Source: Symbiodinium sp. CCMP2592 (Eukaryota > Sar > Dinophyceae > Suessiales > Symbiodiniaceae). Taken from it: 64,000 bases of DNA. Position 1 is the stretch's first letter, and each line of letters starts with the position of its first letter. This document shows, one piece after another, positions 37,110-48,813 of this stretch. The stretch is from NCBI GenBank assembly GCA_905221615.1, contig CAJNDT010004624.1, positions 434,001 to 498,000 of the forward strand. Direction: 5' to 3'. The translations under genes and the position numbers were made by a program. A model generated the notes under the pieces. The model had not been told where the DNA came from. It was given only the letters and a program-made list of their open reading frames with translations, and did no database searches.

Positions 37110-38025
37110 CCAGTCTCACCGCGACCCAGCACCTCCTAAGAAGCTGAGCCCTCAACCTTGCAACCCACTAGTCCTGTATCGCTGCGAAGTCTGAACTTCC
37201 CCTTCCGACTCTGACGCCTCGGTGTGTCTCTGGCCCATGGGCGGCTGTTCCCATGGTCTCGCTCCTGGCTCAAACCCTGGAGCAGCAGCCGCGGGCTCAT
37301 CAGGGCCAAGGGGTGGTGGAGATACACGGCAATCAGGGGTATGGGGGTTTCGGATCTGCTTGTGGTTGTGGATTGTACTTTCCGGTCCGGTTTGGAGGTT
37401 GAACTTTCGAGAGGTCGAAGTCTGCTACAGACAGCCGGTGTGTCCGCGGAGTGGTGTAGCACTGATTCACCTGAGTTTTCTTCCATCCTTTTCCACTGCA
37501 GCTCTCCGCTGAGGAATGGTACCTTGAAGCTAAACCTCCAAGTGGGAAGTGCATGCTGAAGAAAGCTTCTGTCATCATGAGAAGAAGTTCACACTCACAA
37601 CGGTTCTAACATCAGCGTTAAGAACGCAGGCTCCGCGGCATTCCTGTGCTGGCCGTGGGTCTTGGACCAAGCAGAGAGAACAATCTTTCAGTCTTTGGGG
37701 TTCAGCGTTCTGAAACTCCTTGGGGCTCAGAGATTTCCTTCTATGCCGTCGGAGTCCTGAACCCTCGTCTGACTTGGCCGAGAGTGAGTGCGGAAGCCTC
37801 TGTGAGCCCTCTGAAGACGGTTTCGTCGACGTGTCTACTTCGGGGTGGTGGTGAGAAGAGACATGTTGAGCACAGCAAGGATTCGGCACATAGCTTAACA
37901 GAACCAAGAGTCCAGGATTCTAATAAAATCGCGGTTTCATGCACGGAGGTACAACTTGCCCCGGCGGCTTCACGGTCGTGTGAGCCTTAGCTGTGGTGGT
38001 TCCCCGTTTATATATGATGCAGGGC
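37110..38025. other. Intergenic, no gene recognised
   Basis: Short frames only. One copy of the recurring CCTCGYCTGRCTTG...GAGTGAGTG motif lies at about 37762-37790. Confidence 0.4.
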
Positions 38026-38545
38026 TGCCACACCCCCCCTCCCCCCCCCATCCCATGGTATCCTCCCCCCTTCCCCCCCGCCCCCCCTGTGGTGTGGGGC
38101 CTGTGGTGGTACTCTTTTTGCCGCGACGTTCTTATGTGTTACTCCTTGTCTCCCTCTTGCTGTGGCACCGGTGATACTGCTCAAGATGTTGTGCTGCTCT
38201 AGACCGGGACATGAGTCGACAATCAGACCATGCTCAACATCACCCTTGTCGTCGTCACCTTCATCATTCACACCTTCAAAAGAATATCTGCCACCATCAC
38301 CATCGCCATACAAGCCTCATAATTCAGCATTGCAATTCATGTCAGATGCTGGAAACTACTGAGCCGATTGCCGCTATCCGCACACGGCAGGGCATAGTGC
38401 GACACTCCCGATCCGCGCACAAGGTCAAGGGGCGGGCAAGGTGCGGGCCGGGGGGGCGAGCCGGGGTGCAGGGTGGGTGGGCGTGCAGCAGCGGGGGGGT
38501 GGGGGGGATACCATGGGGGGCCGGGGGGGGGGGGGGGGTGGCGGC
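38026..38545. repeat. Inverted pair of C-rich tracts
   Basis: The tract at 38026-38095 (GCCAC, C runs, CCATGGTATCC) recurs inverted at about 38495-38545 (GGATACCATGG, G runs, GTGGC). Pro- and Gly-rich frames here are artefacts. Confidence 0.6.
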
Positions 38546-38574
38546 CCGGGACCCGAGAGCATATATACATATGT

Positions 38575-38586
38575 GTGTGTGTATAT

Positions 38587-38626
<40 letters not shown>

Positions 38627-38645
38627 GTATCGATAGATAGATGGA
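38575..38645. repeat. TA / GATA microsatellite
   Basis: GTGTGTATATAGA, a TA run and GATAGATAGA units. Confidence 0.85.
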
Positions 38646-41600
38646 GAGACATACCATACATGTACGCACGCGGAGAGAGGGAGGGAGAGGGAGAAAGAGA
38701 GCCAGTTCCCTTGTCCCTAGACATGGCGAAAGACTAAAGAAAGATGAAACAATCGAGAAAGAAATGCACATATAGATGGAAACGTAAAAATATAAATAGA
38801 TACATATATAGATGTAAATTTAGATCTAGCGCAAATATAGAGGCTTAGACGTAGATAGATAGAAAGATGGATATATATATATATATGTATACATGTGCAA
38901 ACTGTAGAGATAAAGGTACACCGCATCCCCCACCGGCTTCATTCAACATGTCTCTGGTACAAAGGATCAGCCTTGATATCAGCCTCACAAGCACGCGTCT
39001 TGAGCCCAAGGTGGGCTATGTGGAGAGCAAAAAACCCTTCTTCAGCGGCAGAATCTTGATGTATGGCTATTCTTCTTGGATGGGATGCTACAGAAAACAC
39101 CCAAATCGAATGTAACCGTAGGTCTTCATGCGTCAGCATCAGCCCAGATTGAATCGATCTTGCACTGGCTGGCCAACGGTGCAATGGCCTCGGGGGTCTT
39201 GTGGTCCTGAAGCCGGCGGTAAGATCTTGATTACCATCTCTGTGCAACGGGATAGCCAGCTGATATTGCCGGTGGCGTGAGGATAGCAGCACTCATGACG
39301 TCGATGTCGCATGAGGGTACATTGTGAGAAGTGCGTTGTGTTCTCGACGACAGCGGGTCAGCCTTCTGGGACGTCGTGTTCTTTGCCCTGTCAGGTTCGC
39401 CAGCCGGTTTGCATCTTCAATTCCGGCAACGCTGCAGCTTTTATCGGAAAAGATGGCAGGTGCTTCCATCCGTTTCGACATAAGTTGAAGTAAGCATCCA
39501 GATGCGGAGGTTAACTGGCAGCATAAGCCAGCTGCTTCACGCATGACTTTTCCGTGTATCCGGACGTGTTTCTGTAGGGAGTTGGAAAGTAGAAATTGGC
39601 TGGGAAACTATAGCCGCTTCCTCTGTTCAACCAAAGTACCCTGCAATGTGGGCCTCGTCCTTGCTAAGTAAGAGGGAAAAAGATCCCTGTCATGAGCCGT
39701 CCTATAATCTATAAGCTGTAGTAAGTTCTGAGGTGCTCAGGCTTTGGGCATTTGTTGGGGCATAAAAGCTTGGCTGAGCTCATGCCGTGGACTTGTGTCA
39801 TGTCCGGCGACGGGTGCACATCAGCTTGTTTGGAAGTTTGGATGCCTCAGACTTTTAGTGTCATGTTGAATGCCCATAGTTCTGTAATGGTGGTTGCACT
39901 GTGAGAAGCAGGAGATCGTGAGAGAAGCCAGTTCCCGAAGCCGGTGCCGCTCCCGGCAGGCTCTACACACTTCGAACTGTCTTGAACGAGGCAACCCCAG
40001 CATGCTCCTACTGGGGGGATTTGTCGGCAGCACTGACATCTTGTGGCTTCACGATTGCGATGGAATGACTTTTTCTGGTTGCATGTCGTTTCGTACGGAA
40101 AAACCGACTGCTAGCTTTCCATCTACGACTAGAATCGCCATGAAGCTCTGCATTTGACACTGCTCCTGCTTTCCCTAGGAGGCAAGCCGCGACTGCCCCC
40201 GTCCCTGTCCTAAAGACTCTCAAAAAGAAGAGGTTTCCTTCTCCTGTGCTTTTGAAAACGCCGATGAAGGATGGGCTCTCGGAGCTGCGTCTGGATGCCG
40301 CAAAGAGCGACAGCCAGTCGGGCCACCCAGATCTGAGCTGCTAAATCGGCTCCCCACACAACGCCAATGTGCACATGATACTGCTGCACTACCGCTGTCG
40401 CCATCCCTCGTAGGTGCAGCAGCAGGAGAGATGGTCGTCGCTGTAGCACGGGTGACGCTAGTAATACCCCGGTTATCGCCGTAGTAGCATCACTAGTGCC
40501 ACCAGAAATGCCTGCAGACGCGATGCGATCGCTATTCAAGTGAAATCAAGTGTCAGACCATCAAAGACGCTCGTTCTCGATCCGGCAGCTGGAAGACAAG
40601 AGTGCCGATATGTGCCGATGCAGTCCGTAGTTCAGTCGCCCTGCACGAGCGTGAACAAATAGTAAAACGAGCTGCAAGTCCTGGTTCAGACCGGAAACGA
40701 GAACGTCCGCTGAACATGAAACCCGTAAATTTAGGTTCCGCCAGCCAGCAGTAAAAGCGAAATGTGCTGAGGGAGTGGCAGCTCACTGACACTCCGGACG
40801 TGGCGGCTGTGACCGTGGCTGGAGCCTCGGTTCTCTTGTGGTGAAGGATGTCTCAGTCTAAGTAGTGTAGGAGCTTTAACAACTCGGAGCATCATGCTCT
40901 TGTTAAGGCCTTTGTTTTTTGACGGGTCCCATCGCAGCGAAGAATTGTGTGTACGTATTCATGTATGTCGGTATTTGCAAAACATTGGTATGAAGATCAT
41001 GATGCAGTGTGTATGCATGTGTGTATGATACATAAATACATGCATACGTATGTATGTTCGTACCTTGGCATTTGCGTGTGTTTTTTGCGCGTATGCATAG
41101 ATGTACGTGTGAACGTACATGCACGGGTAAATGTTAATGTCATGCACGTATGAAGTTGCTTTCATGCACGCACAAGCATGCGCACACACAATAATACGTA
41201 TATGTACCTGCGTCCGTACGTACATACATACATACCTTTACGTCTGTGTATGCATGTATGTGTAAATGTTTCTGCATCAAAGCACCAGGCGTTCCAAACC
41301 ATTCGTATGTCGTTAGATGCATATCGCACAAACTTAACTGACGTCCAGCAGGTAAGTTCAGAATCGGATTAAGGCTATGGTGTCTAGATGTGAGAAACAA
41401 CGTGCCCTTTCAGTAGTACTTGGCTGAAGCCTGAAGCAGTTTTAGTGCAGTCTCGACCTTTTCGGTGCTGGTCTGGCTTCAAGCCCGTTTTGGAATGGGC
41501 TTTGGTGCGTGTTTCAATCCTTATATGAGGTCTGAACAGAGTTTGCGCCCAAGAGCCCTTCAAGCTTTCCGAAGCTTCCCTTACTTCTGCAGATCAGCTC

Positions 41601-43369
41601 TTTTCCAAGTGAAACACAGCCCGGCAAAAAGCAAGTCTCGAGGCTCGGAACTGACACGGTTGAGGATGCTTGCTACTCAGGCGCACACTGAACGCTGCAT
41701 CTTGGCACGGGCGCCCGGTGCTTTCAGTGCGGCATTCATGGGCATTTCTTATTCGCACAAACTCGTCGATCAGACGGTTCGGGGCAGAAGTGTGTGGAGC
41801 CAAATGATCTTCAGATCTAGGCTTGTTCCGTGTCGTTTAACCGGTAGTGACGACAGTGCATGACACTCGTAGACACGCTCCGTTTGACTCGACTATCGCG
41901 ACGGACAGCAGTCCAGCTCTCGGAACCAAATAATTCGTGACCGCTGCCGACCATTTGCGACTTGATGTAGCTGCATCTGGCTTAAAGGATTGTATGATTA
42001 CTATGCCGAGAGTCTTGAGACGTCTTGAGCCTCACACTTGAAATCTGCAGGCTAACATCGAGCTCCCCACTCGTCCAAACCCTCTCGCCGGCAGTGTCTG
42101 CCATCCAAAGCACCAGCAAAATCTTTCGCAATGTTTAAATTGCCTGGCTATGACCTGTAACTAGGTCCTCGATTCCAAGATGGAGCTCCACGTCCGACAG
42201 GACGACGGCACGGTCCAGGACGCGCGCGTGGACGCGAGGAGGTTAGGGAATGCTGTGGGTAGCACGAGGTAGCATGGGACAATAACTTCAGGTTGTGCTG
42301 TCGTTGGCTGGAGGCACTTAAGAGACTCAGTGCTCTTACACACGTGTGCTGATACATGTTGATAACAGTCCTGCGCGAGTGTCGTGTGCATTCTGCGTTG
42401 AGGATTCGTGTCTGACGGAGGAGGCCGTTGTCCTCCTTGAGTGAGAGTGTGTGAGAGTTTGCAAAAGATGTCTGGGTAGATAATCTCTCTGCCCCATGAG
42501 CCTGACCTCGGACACGATTTGCAGATGTGCTCGTCACATCTTGTAGCATGAGGTGTTGGAATGTCGAGGTTTTGGTTTTTTACTGCACCGGTCCCTACAG
42601 ATCTGTTTCGGGCCACTCTCTTTGGCAGAGGTTCATCTAGATTTCAAATCAGGGGGATGAAGAGGGCTCGTGCCAAGGCAGAAACTCGAAAACCTCCCAC
42701 AGTCCGAAGCCTAGCAACTACGCCTCAGGTGGTCAATGCCGTCAGTGGACAGACGGCATTGGTGGAGGCTTTGCCGGGAAGAGAGTATTCGGCCTAGTCC
42801 ACCTGTGTGTTGCCAGACCTCTGAGATATTTTTGACGTATCTTTCTGTATGCCCGATTCGAGTTCCTGTCGGGTGCTGGTATCAGAGAGAACTGCAAGAT
42901 TCCCGACTTCGAAGAAAGGCGGCGTTGCCCCGACCACTGGGCGGCCGATGCGTGGCGCAAGTTGCCGAAACCTCAGCCCTGCGCCGGCCTAGAGCTTGTG
43001 TCCATCCTGGGCGTTTTCATCCACCTGTTTCAGTTGTCTTTCGAGTTTGGGTATTAGTTTTCGTCGAAATACTCCAGCCAGAACAGCCCAACCCGACTGA
43101 AACATGAGCGTCCATGACCGGACCCCAGACCAGGCGTGTAGTGACAAACACTACCTTGCGCTGACGTCTGACGGTGTGGTTCACAGCTGCGGAAGCCATG
43201 GCCTCAGAATCAGGGTTGCATGCCAGCCGCTAGCTGGCCACTGGCCAACTGGAAATCGCGCTAGTTGGAGACTTTGGCGGCCAAGCTGGCTTGGAAGCCT
43301 AGACCTATCGTGAGGTCGGCTTCCACTACTGTTTCTGCGAAATAGCAACCAGCAGCCCGAAGCCATGAG
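38646..43369. other. Gene-poor region
   Basis: No gene could be supported. A 55-codon ATG frame at 38950-39114 (MSLVQRISLDISLTS) and a minus-strand frame at 40210-40539 are open but have no recognisable motif. TATG/TACG-rich low-complexity DNA covers about 40950-41270. Confidence 0.35.
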
Positions 43370-44318
43370 TCACCAGTGAGACGCCAGCAGTCTTTGCACA
43401 GCGCGTGCAGTGAGTTCAGCATGCATACGCGCATACTCAATCAAGGCACCGGTGGCAAAAGTCTCTTGGGCATTGCCAGGGACAGACAAAAAGACTTCTT
43501 GTGGTAGCCGATGTTGGATTCGTGCATCTTGGAGCGAGTAAGGGCCACGGTTACGTGCGTTTTTCCAATTTAGGACTTGTCTCGACTGTTGAAGTGCGGG
43601 GTCCCAGGCTGGTCCAGCTGCGAGGGGCGGAACCGTAATCTCCATGTAAACCCATTGGTGGTCTCAGACGTATTGAAACGTATTGTAGCCTGTTTTTTTG
43701 ATAGCCCGCCATTCTACTGCACGAGCCCGGACTGCGCCCATCCCAAGTTCAAGCCCTCCTTCAGCGCACGAGGTAACACTAGCGGACAGCTCGGGCTCGC
43801 ACCCTACGCTGCTGTGCATTTCTTGATGGTTCCATCCTCCATGCTTTGCGAGTTTGTGCTGTCGTCCCTCAATGTCTTGCCACGGTCCGAGTAAAACATG
43901 GGACGTAAAACCAACCGGGGCTCTCGCGTCCGTTGCAAGATCAGGCTCGGTCATACAGACTTTATCCTCAAGCTGTCGCCGATTTCCTTGGACAAGAACG
44001 GAATGAACCGCCCGCACCTCGGGGGCCCGACACAGGTTCCCGACACTGCGATGTATGCGGTCCTCGACCTCCTGTGCGATAGCAGACGGCAGTGCACATT
44101 GATTCAACGGTGATGACTGCTTTTCTGTACAGGCTGTGTCTGCTTCGTCCCACCTCTTCGAATCGTGACCTGCAGCTTCCTGGTTTCCGACAGCATTGCT
44201 TGTGAGAGTTGCGTCCAGAGGCTTTGCAATCTTCGTCGCCTGCGGCTCGGAGCACTCGGCCGCGCCCTCGAAATCTTGACCGCGTTGTACCGCGTTGTGG
44301 GCAGCCGCTTGAGCCAAA
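43370..44318 (-). pseudogene. Spliced-leader-tagged retrocopy, 315-codon frame with one stop
   Basis: On the minus strand a single reading frame runs from 44317 to 43370, interrupted only by one TGA (43661-43663); translation on both sides is in the same frame. It begins exactly at TTTGGCTCAAG, the last 11 nt of the dinoflagellate spliced leader, so it looks like a reverse-transcribed mRNA re-inserted in the genome. The protein is hydrophilic, e.g. AAAHNAVQRGQDFEG and EITVPPLAAGPAWDP, without recognisable domain. The first Met comes about 120 codons in, so the reading frame is probably a relic whose start is lost, or a different frame was used. The plus-strand frames over it are taken as shadows. 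Confidence 0.5.
44308..44318 (-). other. Partial dinoflagellate spliced-leader relic (11 nt)
   Basis: TTTGGCTCAAG on the minus strand equals the 3' end of the dinoflagellate trans-spliced leader. Eleven bases alone could be chance, but its position at the head of a long open frame supports a retrocopy. Confidence 0.5.
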
Positions 44319-44983
44319 CTCGGGGAGAGCGATGACAGGCCGTTCTATGCGAGCAGGGCACAGTCACGGCCCTGGCCGGAAGAAAGGCTAGCGAGGGCTA
44401 GTGACTAGTGACTCGCGGCGTCTTGCAGTCTTTTGCTGTTGCGTTGTGGTGACTTCCGATGGGAGCTTTTTGAGGCGATTACTTTTGGAAGCAGCCATGA
44501 TTTTCGACTTGGAAGAAGGCCGTGGCTTTTGCCGCTGGTCGCACAACGTGCATTGTATGATTTGTCAGCGTCTCTTGCCATGCAGTGGTGGGCAGGCTAT
44601 GAAAGTCGTACCAACACAATGCAGCGTCGCTTAGTTGGGGTCGCTTGCGCACCTCTGAGCTGTTGCCCGTAGCCGTTTTGATCGGGCAGTCTAGAATTCT
44701 GGATTAGAGACCGCGCCAAAGCCTGGGTCCTAGCTCCCGTGCGTGCAGTCCAGCAGGCTTGGGACAGCAGCGCGAGGTCAGAGCGGTGGTTTTGCTCTGA
44801 TCGGTTTGGAACCGAGGCCGCGATGCAGATAAGATCGACAGTCCTTTTGGTCTTCGGCTTTGCCTGCCGACTCTTGGCACAAACGTTGTGCTGCTGACCA
44901 GAGTCATTCTATCATACAGTGTCTTGCGCACAGCAGGGCCAGTTTTTTTTATTGTTGGCCATAGCCCGAACACATCGCCCTAC

Positions 44984-45083
44984 CATGGCTGACGAAAAGG
45001 GTCCGTGCAGCATCAACACCAACACTCACTCGGAGTCACCAGGGATAGTTGCAGAACCGTCCATGCTCATGCATCGAAACCAG
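44984..45083 (+). CDS. Possible first exon of an unidentified gene
   Basis: ATG in good context (ACCATGGCT) opens MADEKGPCSINTNTHSES and runs 33 codons to a consensus donor, CAG|GTAAGC at 45083/45084. No downstream exon could be identified before repeat DNA begins at about 45180, so the gene may be truncated or the exon fortuitous. Confidence 0.3.
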
Positions 45084-45211
45084 GTAAGCTCTGTCACTGT
45101 CAAGTGTGGAAGCCGAGTTAAGGTCGCAAACATAAAGCAACTTTCTGACGAGCATCTTAGATTCTTAGCCAAACCCTGAGCGCGGAAACCTTGCAAAAAA
45201 CACCTTAAACC

Positions 45212-45249
45212 CTACGTAACAATGTCGAACTGCAGACATTGTTACGTAG
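45212..45249. repeat. Perfect 15-bp hairpin
   Basis: CTACGTAACAATGTC, 8-nt loop, GACATTGTTACGTAG. It is located between telomere-like ACCCTAAAC motifs. Confidence 0.75.
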
Positions 45250-45540
45250 TTGTTGCTCTAAACACTGCGTTAACTTAAGCCTTGTGGGATTCGCGCGCCA
45301 CCGCACCAGGGAATGTATGTATTGCCAAATACAGCGCCGTGGCTTGTGAGTTTGCTTGGCCGAGTAACTTCCGGTGGAAAGAGCGATGCTGACGACAGTT
45401 CAAACAAAATTCAATTTTTAGCTTTGTGGATTGTTCAGTGTTCTCTGTGCTGTGGAACCGGACGTCAGCAACCTTCACCAGACCAGTCAAAGTACTTCGC
45501 CAGAGACCTCGTCAGGCTTGTCCGAGTTGCGAGAGCGTAA

Positions 45541-45563
45541 ACCTTAAACCCTAAACCCTCAAC
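45541..45563. repeat. Interstitial telomere-like tract
   Basis: ACCTTAAACCCTAAACCCTC, near units of the TTTAGGG telomere repeat. It follows a copy of the CCTCGCCAGGCTTGTCCGAG motif. Confidence 0.6.
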
Positions 45564-45794
45564 ATGCTGAACCTGGATTACTTCAGACGTCATCCACTTA
45601 TGTGTTTTCTTTCCCTTATCATGGCAGTGATCTGTCTTCGTGGACCCCCAGGGCCCTACTGGTTACACTTGTGCTTAATCGCTTCGTAGGACCCTGGGTA
45701 GGAAGCAGTCTGAGGAGGTACAGTCGCTCAGTCACTTTTCTATGTGTTGACTACTTTCTGTGTTGCTTTATCATTTGACGACTTCCTTTAGTGC

Positions 45795-45853
45795 CGTTTC
45801 ACTTGCCAGACTCCAAACCATATGCCTCGCCTGGATTGTCCGAGTGCGAGCGC
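45795..45853 (+). repeat. Direct repeat left of the spliced-leader retrocopy
   Basis: About 59 bases (CGTTTCACT... to ...GAGCGC) recur with a few substitutions at 48007-48066. The retrocopy at 45859-47474 lies between the two copies. Confidence 0.65.
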
Positions 45854-45858
45854 TAAAC

Positions 45859-45878
45859 CCGTAGCCATTTGGCTCAAG
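45859..45878 (+). other. Dinoflagellate spliced-leader relic
   Basis: CCGTAGCCATTTGGCTCAAG matches the conserved dinoflagellate trans-spliced leader except for one missing T in the T run. In the genome it is followed directly by AGAC and an ATG rather than by the leader-gene intron, so it derives from a mature mRNA. Confidence 0.85.
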
Positions 45879-45882
45879 AGAC

Positions 45883-47474
45883 ATGATGGCCCAACCAGCA
45901 ATGCAATTTCTGCGACAGTTCAACCTGTTGCTGGATAGTTTCATCCGATGTGTCTTCCTTTATGGACATGCACTTGATGCCGATCACAGACGGCAGGTCA
46001 GGCGAGAACGATGTTACCCTAAGGAATTCGACTCCTCTGCGCGGCTACCACCCGGCACTGACTCTAGAGATGCAAATGCGCTAGCTGCCCTCCGAGCAGA
46101 TCCTTAGTTGGATCAGGAAGTTGTCGAGTTCATTCACGGGATCTACACCCGCTCAGGTTGGTCATTGACAGCCGAAAGGCATTCCTAGATGCAGAACAAC
46201 ATGCGGTAGAACCATTATGGCACCACCACCCTGCATCCAGAATATATATTCAGAGGTGATCGAGGAGACGATTTTCGAATTCAAGTTCGACACGATGTCT
46301 TTTACAGCCTCTTGAACCTGACGAATGCAAGTACGCCAGGACATCATTTTCTGGCTGGGGCTACTTCTGGTACGGACCCAAGGCGGAAAACCATTCCGAT
46401 GCGGTTGGTAAGTGGCAAAATTGGATGATACATCTGCTGCACAGCGGATTTCAACCACGGGAGCAGACACGACATGTCATGCTTTCACGCTGCCAAATCG
46501 CTCTAAAGAGTGCCGGCGAGGTCAGACCCGTGTGGGCTAGCGCGTTCCATGTCCTCCTCCACCAACTTATGTGGCCGAAAAAACCCTACGCCTTTATGAA
46601 AAACTCGGCCTTTTCTTCAATCTTCGGATTACCAATTCCTGGTCAATCGCGTGCTGTTGAACAGCTACTTTATGATGACCAGGTTGACGACCCGATATTA
46701 TTGCAAACCGACTTCAGCCAGTTCGACTGCGGTGGCACAGGCTCCGTTCTTACTCCAGAAGGAGAACAGGAGCAATTAGAGGCGTCCAACCCTGGGAGGT
46801 TATAGTTGCACTTAATGTCATGCTTTATCCTTACCTTAGTTGGCTGAGTATCCACAAATCAGGCTTGAAAGCCTGCTCATTCGTCGCCCTCAGGCTTATG
46901 GGTTTTGACATTCCATGGAACTGCATAGGCCTGGTTGCCTCGGCTGATGGGAGTACATATCTCCTAGACACCCTAGTTCAGGCGATGCGCTGACGGTTAT
47001 TCTCGAAGCTACAATCACAGATCCGAATAACGCCGTCTATATTAGGCGGAGGCGACGGGTTGCACCGTCTCGCCCACTCCATTTCCGACTATTACCAAAA
47101 TGTATACCTGGTGATGCTCAAGATATTTGGCACGGCGCCGCTCCCTCCGTCCAAAAATGCTTTCTACACCGCGGACTCCGACTTCGGAACCTCCTTCCAC
47201 GGCAGGTACCACAGAGCCCACAGCATTTACAGACCAATCGTTGACATGCTGGCCCATTTCTTGGCCCGCGAAAGGAGTGCGTTACATTCACGTCATTCAG
47301 ACGTTTGAACTTCCGAGATCTTCTCATAGAGCAAGAGCGCTCCTAACAGACCCAGGAGTGTTTTACCATGGTTTGTTGCGGGCAGCTGAAGCGATACAAG
47401 CTAGAATACCTGGCTTGGATCGTTTGCCCGAGTTCAGTCCTGACGTCGGGGCGGATGTCCCTGATGTTATCCCG
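45883..47474 (+). pseudogene. Retrocopied gene, frameshifted, unknown function
   Basis: An ATG lies 4 nt after the spliced-leader relic and opens MMAQPAMQFLRQFNLLLDSF, ending at a stop at 46105-46107. Coding-like sequence continues in other frames: about 46230-46410, 46425-46805, 46800-46990, 47050-47260 and about 47265-47474. This is the pattern of one roughly 500-residue protein broken by several small indels. Short recognisable strings include LLQTDFSQFD and GFDIPWNCIGL, neither of which assigns a family to my reading. At the end CCCG|GTGAGT resembles a splice donor. The lack of a family match leaves its origin open (host gene, retroelement or integrated virus). Confidence 0.5.
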
Positions 47475-48330
47475 GTGAGTAAGGTTTAAATTCAGTAGAT
47501 TTGCAAGATAAAACTCGTGAAGGCAAGCTCGAAGTTTGTTTAGCGTCATTCTAATTCTGGCAGCGTCTGCATGCGAACACGTCACACACGAGGTGATGAC
47601 ATGGAGTTCACATGCATGTCCATTAGTTGAGCGCGCTGGTCTGCACTAAATCTGAATATTTGGAATACTTGAGCAACTTGGTTTGATAAGTCCAGTTGGG
47701 TGGGTTAAGTTTGGGCGTATTCGCTTTCACCTTCAGATACAACCCGCGAACCGTCGTAAAGAAGTTCGCAACAGATCGCAATAAACCTCAGTCGTCCCGG
47801 CTGCAACTTTCTACTGGTTCAGTGTAGTGGCTTCTAACTCCCGAGTCCTCAAAGCGATCTGCAGAGCTGGCCACAAGATACCGTATGATGCATAGTTCAA
47901 CGCCGGAGATCCTGAGAAGGGGTAGAATACTTTCAGGAGCACAGTTAATTTTCTTTGTTGTAGCCATACGGATAAAAGTTGTTGTAGCTCAATGATCCCT
48001 TCGGTTCGTTTCACTCAGCAGACTCCGAACCATATGCTTCGCCTGGATTGTCCGACTGTGAGCGCCGACACCCTAAACCCCTAAACCGTGGCTGTGTTGA
48101 ACCCCGGGGGGCCAAAAAGGGAACCCTGTGATCGATGTAAGGTGCTGTGCTGGCAGATGAGGAGCCTTTTTTGCATGAATTTTGGAAGATCATATAGGGG
48201 CCCCAAAACCACATAGTAGAAGCAGGGAGGCCAATACCAGCGCTGGTCTCCGGCAGCAAATTCGCAGAAGGAATTGCTCTGTGCTTCATCGGTTCTGGGC
48301 ATGCCTTAATCCTTCCTGGATGTAAACGGC
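47475..48330. other. Intergenic with second direct-repeat copy
   Basis: The right copy of the 59-base direct repeat is at 48007-48066, followed by CACCCTAAACCCCTAAACC. No gene recognised. Confidence 0.45.
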
Positions 48331-48813
48331 ATGAAACGAATTCTCATGGAACCTGTTGTGTTGGTTGATGATTCGGATGTCTCCGACACAGCGATGCCAA
48401 AGCCGCCCGAGGCCTGTGAAGACGTGAATCAAGCCTTTGCAGTGGAGGAAGACAAGGGCAGCTGTGGCAGCATTGGCTTAGGCTGCCTTAGGGTTTGGCT
48501 CACCTACGTTTTTTTCTTTGTTGCCATGCCTGGAAGCTCGGTAGGCAGGTCGCAAGTCTTCAGGGCTTGGGGTACTTATCGAGATTATGTCAGGGAGTGA
48601 AGCAGCTTTGTCCGTAACTCCGGCAGAGTGCTTGTTGTGCCAAGCCCTGCTCGTGCAAGCCGAGGTGTCGAACTCCTTCAGAGCAACTTTGACGGATTGT
48701 TTTCCCGCTTGCAGCGCAAGCGACAAGCGGATGTTCTACGGATCTTAAGGGTGCGTTTAGAACTTCGTCGGTTGGAGGTTTCTCCACACCTTGCGCCAAG
48801 GTGCCGAGACTGA
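48331..48813 (+). CDS. Small membrane protein, two exons, unknown function
   Basis: Exons 48331-48548 and 48627-48813 join in phase 2 to 134 residues, with intron GTCGCA...CGGCAG of 78 nt. The N-terminus (MKRILMEPVVLVDDSDVSDT) is acidic and followed by one membrane helix (CLRVWLTYVFFFVAMPG). Exon 2 gives a basic amphipathic region (FDGLFSRLQRKRQADVLRIL). No family recognised. Without splicing, exon 1 reads to a stop at 48600, giving an alternative 89-residue protein. Confidence 0.4.

Noticed and set aside
37956-38588. Pro-rich and Gly-rich proteins
   Set aside because: Translations of C/G homopolymer tracts and their inverted copy.
42001-42040. CTTGAGCC as a further minus-strand spliced-leader relic
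   Set aside because: The match stops after 8 bases (CTTGAGCCTC) and no open frame follows.
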